DNA of 64,000 bases, from positions 397,501-461,500 of the forward strand of contig AP031355.1 in the NCBI GenBank assembly GCA_037833965.1. The letters are read 5' to 3'. The position numbers and the translations under genes were made by a program. Positions within the stretch are counted from its first letter, which is position 1. Every line of letters starts with the position of its first letter. Positions 33,966 to 46,094 of the stretch are shown in pieces. This DNA is from Marchantia polymorpha subsp. ruderalis. Taxonomy: Eukaryota; Streptophyta; Marchantiopsida; Marchantiales; Marchantiaceae. The notes beneath the pieces were generated by a model that was not told where the DNA came from, did no database searches, and saw nothing but the letters and a program-made list of their open reading frames with translations.

Positions 33966-34800
33966 GAGATGATTTTTTTTTTTTATTAACTTCAAGAAAC
34001 AAAGTTTTTCATCAAATCGAATCTAAAGAAAACCTATAATTAGATTCAGATTACATATGATGCCCAAACGCGTAAGTACTACCTCCTCAAACTCAAAAAA
34101 AATCTAGCTGAGGGGACATACTCGTGAAACTTCTCAAAATGATTTTAGAAGATTCATATTTTGAATCATCTTGAGTTAACCTAAAGAATCAAGGAGTTTT
34201 GGTTCTTGTACATCATACTCATGCTTGACAATATATTGTATTGAAAAGGGCTTTAGCTCCAATGGCTAAAAAAAACATCCATTAGTATTTCAACTATAGC
34301 GTCGGAAAAAAGCGAAAAGATCGCTAGAGCTATGATTTTAACTATGAAAAAAAGGCAATCAACCATAACTTGTGGTGAAAATACAGCCCTATTGGTTTAA
34401 AAAAAAATCCTAAACGGCAAACAAGAAAACAATTGAAACTTTAATACTTGTTATGGCTGGGAGAGTAAAATATCATAACCGCCAACTGCAAATATGTAAA
34501 CCTTGACCGACGGCTATTTAAGAACCTTGACATCACTCTGAGAGGATCTAATTGCAAGATGTCTTAAGTCCGACATATGTTCTAGACCTATCTAAAACTC
34601 AAGAATTTTATCAGAAATGACAAAAAAGTTTTGAGAATGATATATGAGTGAGGATGAAGACACATTTTCTTTAATGCCATAATGTACAACTTTAATTATT
34701 TGGAAAAGCTATGAGTTCAATGAAGCGAATTTCTAAGGGCAAGAATTGGAGAAGTAGGTTATTGTTGTTGAGACTTAAGTCATATCATTGATGTCTACAT
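33966..34800. other. Spacer between gypsy and copia remnants
   Basis: Starts with a T-run. No coding pattern is seen. Words such as AACTATAGCG and CGCTAGAGCTATG around 34297-34345 look like a short inverted terminal motif of some DNA element, but no partner end was found. Confidence 0.35.
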
Positions 34801-36480
34801 CATATGGTAGACATCAATGAGAATTTTTTACTAAAAAATCATCATATTGAATTTATATTGCTCTTATAAGGTATGATTTATCCAATATTGAAGATTGTGA
34901 TATTGATATTTAGTATGATTATGACATTGTGTTGATTTTGGAAGAAGAATAAATTTCTTTTTATAAAGAATTTAAAGTTTCTATTAATAAACTTGAATGG
35001 ATTGATACTATGCAACACAATTGTTGACAAATTACAAGATAAAAAAGCTTGTTTCAAGGAATCAAATTTTTATTGATTAAAATGTGAGTGTACATATAAT
35101 TGAATAATGCACTACATGATGGAAAGAAAATATTTAAAGTTAGATTGATGTCTAGAGGTTTTACAAAAAAATGTGAAGTTTGACATTTTTTTCAATAATT
35201 AGCAAATTATGTTACAATTTTTTTTTACGTGAATTTGATGCAACATTTAGTTTAATTATTAATCATATCAATATAGTTACAAAGTTAATGTATGAATTTG
35301 TAGAGGAAAAAATCTTTACCAGACAAATAATTGACTCTGAGAAGAAAATTTAAGAGTAGTTGGTTTGTAGATTATTGAAAATAATTTACTAGACAATGGA
35401 ATGGAAGGTTTGATGATTTTATGAAAGCACAAGGATTTATACTGAATATGTATGTACCATGTGCATACATGAAAAAGTTGAATAATGAGATCTTGAATCT
35501 TATTATTCAAGTATTTTATGTGAATTTTATGATCATTTTGACAAAAACTCAATTTGATATTGACAAATACTAGAAACAACTAAATTTGCATTTAAAATGA
35601 AGAATTTGAATAAATCGTAGAGAATATTACAGATGTATATTCATAAAAATTTAGAAAATAAAACGTTACGATTGGATCAAGACAAGTACGTTTGACATGT
35701 ATTTGAAAGGTTTAACATAATAGACTCTAAAAAAAGTTTTTTTGGCAGCACATTTAAAATTTTTCACATTTCAATGTCTAACTCATGCTATTGAAAAAAA
35801 GAAAGATGTCATCAATATACTTATGACAAAGCTGTGATCGGCCTAATGTACTTGATGTTGTTCACAAGAATTGATATTGCTCTAGTAATGTAAGCAAGTA
35901 CAAAAGAGCTTCATTAGAAAGCAATAAAGTGAGTTTCCAAGTACTTGAAGAATATTAAACATTATGGTATAATTATTGAGGAATTCTTACACAATGATAA
36001 ATTTTTGCTAGTGTTTGTTGAAATTGATTGTTAAAAATACATGTACAAGAATAAATGTATAACTTCAAATTTGTTTACACTTAGTGGTGAATTCATTAGT
36101 TATAGATTTACATTGCAATATTGAGTAGTTCATTCTACAACAGAAGCTGAATATATAGCGATAACAAAAAAATTAAAATAATCTATTTAGTTTAAAAAAT
36201 TTATCACTAAAATGAGATTGAAAATTAATTTTGTAAATCTTGATTGTGATAATCAAAGTGCGTTACATCTTGTTGCAATTCAAAAAATATATAACAAAGT
36301 GAATATCAAATTTCATTCTATGATAGATTTAATGTATCATAACAAAAATTTAACTAGAGAAAATTTATGATTAATGCAATTCATTCTAGCCAATTTGTGG
36401 ACTAAAATTATTTCTTTGGAAAATTTTAAAAGGCGCTTTGTTTCAATGCAAGTTTTGCATGACTATCATAGGTAGGATAA
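34801..36480 (+). mobile_element. Decayed Ty1/copia retrotransposon (RT and RNase H)
   Basis: Many stops, but the copia order is clear: FKVRLMSRGFTKK near 35135; RQWNGRFDDFMKAQGFILNMYVPCAYMKK at about 35394-35475; a degraded catalytic region near 35520; NKTLRLDQDKYV at about 35655; YDKAVIGLMYLMLFTRIDIAL at about 35820-35885; VSKYLKNIKHYG at about 35935; STTEAEYIAI and DNQSALHLV in RNase H at about 36137-36275. The strand is plus throughout. The DNA is strongly AT-biased, as expected for an old methylated copy. Integrase and LTRs are not recognised. Confidence 0.75.
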
Positions 36481-38825
36481 ACAAGCAATTTTTTATTTCT
36501 CCATATATTTTTAATTTATTCTATTTTGGTTACGGCTTAGTTCTAATTAGCTTTTGTGTAAAAATTAGACTTTGTTATGTTTTTTACAATAACATCAAAT
36601 AAAATTTTTATATAAATTATGTACATTATTTTTTTCATGACATGAGTTAATGAGACGATTGTAAGTATTAACTCAAGTATTGCATTCAATTGTAGTTAAC
36701 CTAAATTGCGTTAGATGTAATATTAGATATTGAACTTTTTATATGCAATATAAATACAAGGAAAAGCCACAAGTCACATTGAATTTTTTCTTGATTTTTT
36801 ATCAAACCTGATTTTTCTTGTATACGTTGTTTAAGATTAATAAATCACGTATTTGTTTGTTGGCGTTGAATTTTTTTGTATGTTCTAGGTTGTTTGTATT
36901 TCTTGATTTTCAAATTTTTGATCACATTTTTTTTCTTATTTTTTTCTAACATCTACAAACAATTTTTCTCAAATAAAAACATTAATTTTAATCTTAGATT
37001 AACTAGATTTCATTGTGATATTGAAATTTGTTAGTGAAGTGTCATAGAATTTTAAATCTTTTCACATTTGCATAAACATAGTGTAGTTCATGCGTCACAA
37101 TTGCAAAAACATGTAACGTGATCAAAATAATTCATCAATCAATCAAGACCAACTCCTATCTAACCTTGATAATTAATCATGAAAATGTTAAGTTAAAATA
37201 TGTTATCAAGAAACATATTGAAGAATATAAATATTTCAAAATAGATTATTTGATTCTTTGAAAAATATATCCATCATCTGAATAAAGTTGAAAACAAATT
37301 AAAAATATAGCTAAAATGTCTGTGATATTTCAAAAATTTGAATGAACGTGCAACAAGAAATTTGCATTTTAACAAGAGTAAACTTTTTATCCAGCTTGAT
37401 TTAGTTAAAGTTAAAGTTATTCAAGATGGAGATATAGTTACATAATAATGAACTATATATAATTGTTGTGTTAACAATCAGTATGTTTGATAGTTAGAGA
37501 CTAAATGTGTTTGTTAAAAGCAACACGCCAACAAATCATACACAATTGAACTTTGACCAAAAACCAAAATTCAATTGTGTTAATTAATATGTTAGTTGAA
37601 AATAACACATTAGCACTCCATGTGCTCATTAAATAAAAATTAAATGTTTTAATTAATATAGAAAAAATTATATGTCTGTTAGATAAAAATTAAATGTATT
37701 AACTAGTTATAAGTTATGAGCAATACATATGCTTGTTAGACAAAGATTGAATGTGTTAGTTAATATATTAGTTGAGAAAGATTTGCCAACCATCCTTGTG
37801 CTTGTTAAAAGTTGTCTCCATATCATCAATACACTAAGAGTCATATGAATGAAAGTGTGATTTTAGCTCATTATACATGTTGGTAGGATCTATATAAGAG
37901 AGAGTAGAACCATAATAGATATTTCTCATATTTAAATTTTTCAATTTCAAATAAACTTTTATCTTAACATATAGTGTATACCGCAACATCATGTGATCCA
38001 TGACACCACAACAACAATCATCACGCATAAGGAAAAAAAAACTCTTAGTATCATTGTAATGTTTTTGATCCCTATCAAAAACAAACTCCAATGGAGTGTT
38101 GCTCATAGCTCAAATCGTTTCAAAATGCACATTATCAATCTCAAACCAAAGTGAACAATCTCATTTGATAAAGGTGGATGACTTTCCGCGAACTCAAAAG
38201 CAAGATAAATGAAAGGGCATTTTTTGGTCTTGCAAGCCTGGTTTTGCCGATGTTGTTGTGTTTGTCCATTTATGTTAAGAGTTGTACTTGTAAAAAAAAA
38301 CCTCAAGGACGAAGTCATCATCATGAGGGGTTGCTTGTTTGTACTAGTAGACGGTCGGTTATATTACTAAAACACAGAAAATGCAGATACAAAAAAGTAT
38401 AGTCACATACACATGACTCCAACACAATATTCGTGATTTGTCACTATCTCACTACATCCATTTGAATCAAAAAGCATTATTTAAATAAACCTAAAAAGTG
38501 TTCGAGTAGAACTTTGAAAATCTCTAGTTTATGTTGAGTAGCAACCGAACCCTACTTAGGTTAAGCTACCTGAGTGTAGTTCAGACCTCAGTTAATACAA
38601 AAAATATTTAGAAACTTATTTTGTTATAATTAAAATTTCTATGCTCATTGAAAATAAATAATACTATAACTACAAGTAATAATTGACTTGATTTTCAAGC
38701 GATTCATATTGAACAAGCGTTTTGAGCTCTTCTTCTTGAAAAGTGATTGATGTATACTCTCGGATTATAGATCGTTGCTAGTGAACAAATGTGAAATTGC
38801 CAGCTTCTCTCCTCTGTTACTCTGA
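36481..38825. other. AT-rich stretch after the copia remnant
   Basis: No supportable gene. The open frames at 37834-38106 and 38103-38402 show no known domain. Contains the degenerate tandem repeat at 37511-37815. Confidence 0.5.
37511..37815. repeat. Degenerate tandem repeat, about five units
   Basis: Units beginning with a TTGTTAGA- or TCATTAAA-like word start at about 37511, 37624, 37676, 37732 and 37801. Each continues with AAA-ATT-AATGT-TTA-TTAATAT. Spacing is irregular (113, 52, 56 and 69 bp). Confidence 0.6.
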
Positions 38826-38868
38826 ACGCTTCGATTGCAACCAAGGACCTTGGTTGCAATCGAAGCGT
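38826..38868. repeat. Perfect 43-bp palindrome
   Basis: Positions 38826-38846 and 38848-38868 are exact reverse complements around a single A at 38847. It lies just where the AT-rich region ends. Confidence 0.95.
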
Positions 38869-40854
38869 CCATAGGTTGCAGTGTCACCGTCTCAAGTCTT
38901 TTACCACAAATCTGATTCCATGTTGTGAGTGCAGAAGAGCAGGAAGGAGAGAGAGAGAGTAGACTTGAGACAAAGAGAAGACAACAGAAGATAATGATTT
39001 GAGAATCCCTGTTGGAGGAAATTTAATATATTCAGGTGGCACTGTTCAGTCCACCTGGAAGATGTCATTTTGTACCTAGTGAACTGTTATACTGTAACTG
39101 TAAGATGGTGTGCCAAACGAATGGGTTACTTGTGACCTGGTTACTAGAATTTTCAACATATTGAAAAGTCAGATACCGGGAGTCAAGCATTTGCAAAATA
39201 AGACAAAATCAGTCGTTGGTCAGTCTTGAGCCTTCATATGTTTATCAGATAAGTCAGTCAATCATGCTGCCTTCGATTTCTCGACAAAGAGCTCTGATCA
39301 GAAACTGGAAGTTCCTTTCCGACGTAGGATGTATTCTCGGCAATGCTCCTCCATTGACGTCTACGCATTAGAGATTTACCTACGCGAGACGAATCATTCT
39401 CGGTAAGCATGCGTCACCCGTATTTATACAAACCGCTATCTCTATTATCTAAATGTATAATTGTCAGGGCTATCTGAGAGGGGAGCTTGCTTTCGAGGAT
39501 TATAAATTATACCTCAAAGTACACAGAGGCCGCAAAATGTCATTGAAACTCTCTCACAAGTTAAGCTACAGCGCTAAAGCCTGACATCGGCGCATTTTAT
39601 AATGTAAGGGTGGTATCTCTATGAGTACGTCATGTAATATACTGTAGATATCGGCACAGGGGACTGGATGTGCAATGAACATACACTTTCGGACGGCGCG
39701 GCTTCTCTACTAGCGCTCCAGTGTAGAGCGAGCAACATGGAGTTCTGAAATTGCCGGGAGTCCACACATCAAGTAGATAAAATTTCGATCGGACCTGGAG
39801 TTAAAGACTAATTATGACCAGGTAAGATCAGTGCTTCCCTTGCACCGATTTTAGCCTGACTCTGTTCCTGTTCGATGATTAACTCCTTTCGACGTATGCG
39901 ATGCTTCTACCCATGTTCTCGTGGATGCTCAAGTGGGGGTCAGTTTGTTCCTTGCATTTGTGGATGGAGCGCAGCCACGTAAAACTACCGCGGCCTTTTC
40001 GAGCACGTAGCATATTCTAAGTTTAGTCGGATAAGCCGACAACACATTACAGCTGCATTGACTCACACGGACACACAATTTGGGAAGGAAATCGTTGAGG
40101 GTCTTTCACGTGCGAGCGTCGAGAATCTTACGATCCATGTCACTATTTCAAACACGAAATTTGTTTAGCGTTGTGCGAATTGATGAAATAACTGATAACT
40201 AGAACATAGACAATCTCACACCTGCTAAACGAATCAGACCTATGGGGGCACACTTTAGTTTCTCGAAAGGAAATGCTGAGGCCTGTAAGATTCGACTATT
40301 GCCCGCGGCTTGAACGCCGTGTGAATTAACGAAAGTTACGTGTATTTGCTCAAATTAGTACGTCTATTCTTCACTTTACACCAATTACATCTGATGCACG
40401 AGGATGCCTTGCTTGTCTGCAGTTGACCAACTTGAGAAAACAGATCGCGGCGAAGAAACACGATCATATTCCAAATTTGTAGAAGACAATTGGCAACTAA
40501 TGCTAAGCTTCACTCGTTCTGAGCTGATTGTACAAGAAGAGAAGCTTCATTTACATTCTAAACTCAAGACCAAAACCTCTTGACTAGCACTATACAGCCC
40601 TTGGACTTACGCATCATCCCATCTGTATCCCTTTGTCACCAATGAATTTTTTTGTATGCATAATTAATTAGTCCGAATAGACGTACTAATTTGACTGTGA
40701 ATCGAGGAAACGCTATGCTGGACAGATGCGAGGCCAAGATAGGCACGTTTGGGAGCTTGCGTTGTCATGTTGTTGCCAAAGCTTGAAGGCTGAATGGGGC
40801 CAGGGAAAAGTCTTGACAGGTCGACTTACTGCTCAGACTCCTTTCCAGGAAATT

Positions 40855-40906
40855 GTGATATTCCTTCCCAATGGGTATGAGGGAAAGGAATATCGCAATT
40901 TCCTGG
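40855..40906. repeat. Long hairpin with an 11-nt loop
   Basis: The left arm runs from 40855 to 40869 (CCAGGAAATTGTGAT onward to TTCCC) and pairs with 40881-40906. There is one G-U-compatible mismatch and one bulged base. The loop is about 40870-40880. Confidence 0.6.
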
Positions 40907-41730
40907 GGATCTCTCGTCCAATGAACGAGGGAGGGTTCAGTCCGGAAGAGTAGCGGGATGAACAGAGCAGAGATTGTGCGGCCTAAAATACCAATCACAA
41001 TAGAACTCTTTTTGCAATTGAAATGTCATCTGTGCTAATTAGACGGATTGCTTGCACTTGAGGTAACGTAACATTACATAAGGTGAAGAATCAACAAACT
41101 CTTGACAGAATCTCCTGACTCTGAGTATCTCGACGATACGAAATATCCAACTCGTTTCTTTACTGATCTGATTTGTTGAGATGGTTGCGAAACCAAGACC
41201 TGCAGAATCAGTGTGTAAAGGAAATGAGATCCAATCACCTTACTGGAATTGTTCGCCACAGGTACCATCACAATCCTACCTTGTGCTCCTACTTCACTTC
41301 AACTTTCGTATTGAACGCATGAAGACGAATGAGAGTGAATTACGGGTGAACATGACAGAACATAATGTTGTGAAATCGAACATTTTATTTCATTTATTTA
41401 TGAGAGATGTGGTTGAGCTTGCAGAAGTAAGGAAGTCCTTACTATACTACCTTCAGAAGAGTCTCAATTCTGATGTAGTAAGCGTTCTCACTAAGCATTT
41501 GCAAATCACAGATGTTGTGTATGGCAACAGGAACGTGAACTTGGACTAAAAGTGAGCTCCAATGAACGAAAGGGAGAAACATAGTTGCCTCTTCTTTAAA
41601 CAGGCCGTTCCAGCAGCACATCCTTGCACCGCAGCTGAACAATTGGACTTGGTCCAATAATTTCTGGCCCTATTCGAGGGTTCAGCACGACCATGCTAAG
41701 TGCAAGCACTGATGATTCATTCTTTGTAGG

Positions 41731-41888
41731 ATCCATTTGACTCTATATCAGTACTCTGCCTGAGACTTTGTCTGCGGAGTATGAAGACTATGCAGAAAGC
41801 CAGCGGGGTTTTGAGCATCCTTCAGATAAAGTTTAGTCGTGTTTTTGTGCTTGATAGGCGAGATAGAGTCAAATGGATGAACATCCAG
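41731..41888. repeat. Fold-back of 158 bp with 16-bp perfect inverted ends
   Basis: ATCCATTTGACTCTAT at 41731-41746 is the exact reverse complement of 41873-41888. No target-site duplication is seen. Confidence 0.55.
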
Positions 41889-44800
41889 CTGGATATCCGA
41901 GAAAGATTACGCGTGGTTATGCCCAGTGTTCGCCTTCAATGGATTAGTCTAACCAGCTAAGAGTCGAGCAAGTGGAAACCTATTGCAACAAAAGATGACC
42001 ACTATTATGCTAGTGAATATGGAAAGCAGAATTTATCCAGATCAAGCTGAATGCCCCCTTCACAATCCTGCCCCTTCACAATTTCTTCGATAAGGTGTAC
42101 GTGAACTCAGTTGCACTTCGACGAAACTTCTTAGAAACGAGAAGCAGCTGTACCTCGTACACTACTTTTGATTTAAGAAGCATCTGAGAAGCTAGAAATA
42201 CTTCTAAATCGTTTGTGTAATGTCAGAGCACGTTCGGCCAAGGTCTTCTGGCTATGACAGGCCAAATTCAGTACAACAGTTTTTCATGCTTGCATTGCAA
42301 CAATATGCAAATGTAAAGTGGGGGACATGGAATGCCATGCCCAGATTCTGGAATTGACGAAAGCAGTCAGCTAGTAGCCAGCAGTCTTGCTAGTAACAGC
42401 TAGCAGACTGGGGCTTGTCCAGCAAGATCGAGGGCACGTTCAGATTCCAGATGCTGGCAAGACTGCTATTATTATTATACCCATTGACGACGACATCAGC
42501 AGTGCAGCTGGACGAGTTCGAACATAGTCTCTTGGAAGCCTACAGCATTTCGTAAGAATATAATACTGATTGGCTATCATCATTTGCAACGTTGTTGAAC
42601 TCGCACTATATTAGACCCTTCACTGCAGAGTTCCCTGAAGTTCACACGGCTTTGTCTGTATGGTGACGTCGTGATGTACTCATGATCCGCAACAGTTCGA
42701 GATTATCCACGCTTGCTCGTCGTTTTCCTGCCCGGGTCTGTGCAAGTTTAGCTTCAGACAAGATGCAATTGGTTTGGAGTCCACATTGATGAGTTGATGA
42801 GTCGTCGCCAATCATGAAACGGATGTCGATCGCCAAGAGGCATGCTGGCCCGGTAAGGTTCAGCGCTTGAATGTCATGGACCTTTGACCAGAAGAAATAC
42901 CGTTGGTGTAACCAGTCAAACCTGGACAGCACGTGCAAAGAAGGGAGCTAATATTGAAAACTTGACCTGTTCATCGAGCTATAGTTCCAGATAAGAGTCC
43001 AAATGCCGTTCAAGTGGAATCACAAGTGGCAGGGACGATGTATGCTCATCATGCACATACTGATCGTGTTTTGTTTCCTGATCAAACCACAGTTCTATGT
43101 CAATATCCTTCATGTCCACACTTAGAAGAACGTTGTGTAGCCATCCGCTTGCATGCCTCCAGTTCTTACGACACAGGAGCTAAATCTGTGGGTGTGTTCT
43201 AGAACCATCCAAAATGTATGTACTGGACCCACATCATTACACTTGGTCGCTGGAGGTGAGTTGGTAATTGATACAGTAGTCATAAGGCAGTGCGCAGAGC
43301 CTTAGTGTACATTTTATTCGATTTTTTGACAATCTTTTTTCAAATTGTGATGTTAAAATATGGATTTTTTAAATTTTTTCCTATAATAATTTTAAAAGAA
43401 AAAGTCATGGAATAGAATGAAAAATTATTTACAATATTCAGTTATGTAGGCATGAACTTTTGGCTGTGTATATTAATTCAGTAAATATTACATGTAATGT
43501 ACGAAAAAAGTGAGTTCTATGACATTCGCATGGTTTTAATTCTTATTTATATATTTCTTTCAAGTTGAAAATTTATGGATACACTATTATTATCATAAAA
43601 ATTTCTATACCTTGGATATGTCCGGAAAAACATTATCTCTGTTCAGATTTGGAATTGTGGGATTAACTTTGTGTTTACTTGAAAAGGTAGTGTGGAAAAT
43701 AGTATGATATTATTGTATTTGTAAAGTTCACATTTGAAACATACCATGACGTTCAAAAATCTACTTTCTTTATTATTTTTTGAAAATATATTTCTAATCA
43801 TGATTTTACATCTTTGTATCTGAATCATGCAAAGAGGCTCACAACTACACATTCTATTTGCTGTAATTATGTCCAAACATGATAAGCCACCATATTAATT
43901 TATCGTATAAATATATCACATGTTGGTTGACTTCCAACAAGTAATATTATTCAAACAGTAATATCAAATAATCAATCCTAAGGATTTTGCTGGCCATCTG
44001 CTGTCGGGACTGCAAACATCGTCTTTCTCACTCCAAATATGTGCATAAATAACCACAAGCATTCAATTGTTTCCAGACTACAATTTTCCTCCCTTTGAAA
44101 TATCTGGGCAGCGCCAGCTCGTTTTTAGCAGAGTCAAAATTATGAGCATCAAAGAGAGAATAAATAAAGTAACTATTAGAAAAACTGAAGAAACCAGCAG
44201 CCATTACTAGACAGAGCACACGTTTGCATGGTATACAAGTCAAGTACGCTATAAGGAATTCACAAGACGTTGATCTTATTCTCTAAAATGTTTTGTTGAG
44301 AATTTGGAAGCCAGAGTCATGGATAAGTGATTCAGCCTAAATTGAAGGTTAAGAGGGTATTGGCATCTTGCACATTGTGAGAAGTCAGCCCTAACGATGA
44401 AGCCCATGTTGTGCCCCAAATAAGTTTTCAATGTGTGAAAGCACAGGCGAGAGTTGGTTGCCTCCTTAAGCTTAATCAAACAAATATTAACGTAAGGAGA
44501 CAAACTGGGGTAATTTGTATCCCAGTTCAAAGTACCATAATGTCATGAAGAATAACAATGAAAGTCAATAGGCGAACATCTCATTCCTGAAAGTAGCCAA
44601 GAATAGATACTATCTATAATTATCCTACAACTTGTATGGAAGCATTTGTTTTACAGCAGATCTAGGATATAATTCTTGTTAGTCTCAATCCTCAACATAG
44701 AATAAGAATGTAATGTGAACCGAATTTCTCCTCTTTATACTCACTCTGCTTATATGAAATCTTACTTTCTGAAGTTTGTCATGACAAAATATGTGGACTA

Positions 44801-45453
44801 ACAATTCGTGGAAAATTCTATCATTTGGTGAACGACTTACCAGTAAGGATAGCAATCGTTGTTCCTGGACCTCACAGTACGATCATCCATTTGCACAAAA
44901 CACCAACATTGTATAAGAATTCTAGATTCTTGTAAGGAGTTATAATGCTTGAAACGCTTTGAATGCCATCCACTGCATACAAATATCATCGAGTCGATAT
45001 CATATCTTGCATCGAGTTTGCTTTCTGAGAGCCTCAAGGCAATGGATAAAAAGTTGATTAAATTGTGACGTTAGCAATCCTATTAAATAGCTTCTCAATC
45101 CCAAAACTGACATTTTTTGCAATGTTCAAGATTAGGCTGCATTCGTTGGGCCATATATACCAGAAGATAGATTCTCAGAAGTAGCAAGTATTATGCAGTT
45201 CTAGCTATATCCATCAGTGCAAGTGCGAGTGAAATACTACTGAGTGCAATTGCGAGTTAGCTAGATGCAGATGGAAACTTAAGTCAAACAGCTGGAAAAT
45301 TGTAAGTACCGCTACCTGGACAGAAACCAACCATTAGAGATAACAATCTTCGTACGTTGTCGTGCTGAGAATAATCTCCTCCGATCCCATTACCAGGATG
45401 AAATGATCGTTGCTGACATGAAACCATACTGATCTGAAACATTGAGGTCCTAC

Positions 45454-46094
45454 GATGTTGACAATACTGAATACTTGATCCCTGGTTTCAGCAACAAGTC
45501 TTCCTTTTGGCTGCCAAAGCCACAAAGTCAGCCCGGACGTATTTTCCAGATTCGTGATCATGAGAGCCTATGCCTCTTCTTGCAGAAATAGAATCTTGAT
45601 CTGCATCTTTATCTATCATTCATCTGCGGCTTGTGGTATTCGTGTGTAATATCTCCTTCTCAGAATCTCTTTCCACGACTGGCCTTTTCTGATCCTTTTC
45701 TGGTACTTAGATTTAGTTGTATCACGATCAGATCTTCCTAAAACTCGGTAGCGCTTGACTGCCCACCTGATCTTCACCGGCACCGACTCCCTGAGTTGAT
45801 GTTTCTGACAATTTTGCTCATTAAGGCTTATCAGCTTGATTGATAACTTCTGTTCTGCTGCTGTTGAGTCCGCGAGATGACGTCCCTACTCCCCTTTCTG
45901 CTCATGAGAGAATTTGAGTTTCATTTTTCCAAGGATCATGATCATGGAACAGGAAATCGGTTAAGTTTCCACGCTAGCTTTCCATGTGAATGGAGAAAGA
46001 GAAACCTGTTCCGGCAGCATCCCCGTGGTCTTGGCACCAAAAGAAAGACATGTTGGCACAACCAGGGATCGAGTATGGAGTATCCTATGTGTTC
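45454..46094. repeat. Inverted-arm unit A
   Basis: The left arm 45454-45520 (minus sense) and right arm 46028-46094 (plus sense) share a core of the form CTTGGCA-CCAAAAG-A-GAC, followed by ACCAGGGATC-AGTAT in both. The spacer is 507 bp. In the shared phase both arms can be read as a PKG/PKER peptide with RD-V-SI. The left arm has the TTTGGCAGCCAAAAG version and the right arm the CTTGGCACCAAAAG version. Confidence 0.6.

Larger units (their letters stand above)
38869..45453. other. Gene-free stretch with several inverted repeats
   Basis: No recognisable coding pattern. The open frames at 41181-41549 and 42642-42938 lack known motifs and codon-level support. Hairpins at 40855-40906 and 42382-42410 and a 158-bp fold-back at 41731-41888 are listed separately or in the findings. 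Confidence 0.55.

Noticed and set aside
42642..42938. 98-residue minus-strand open frame
   Set aside because: No motif, no splice context and no sign of coding bias.
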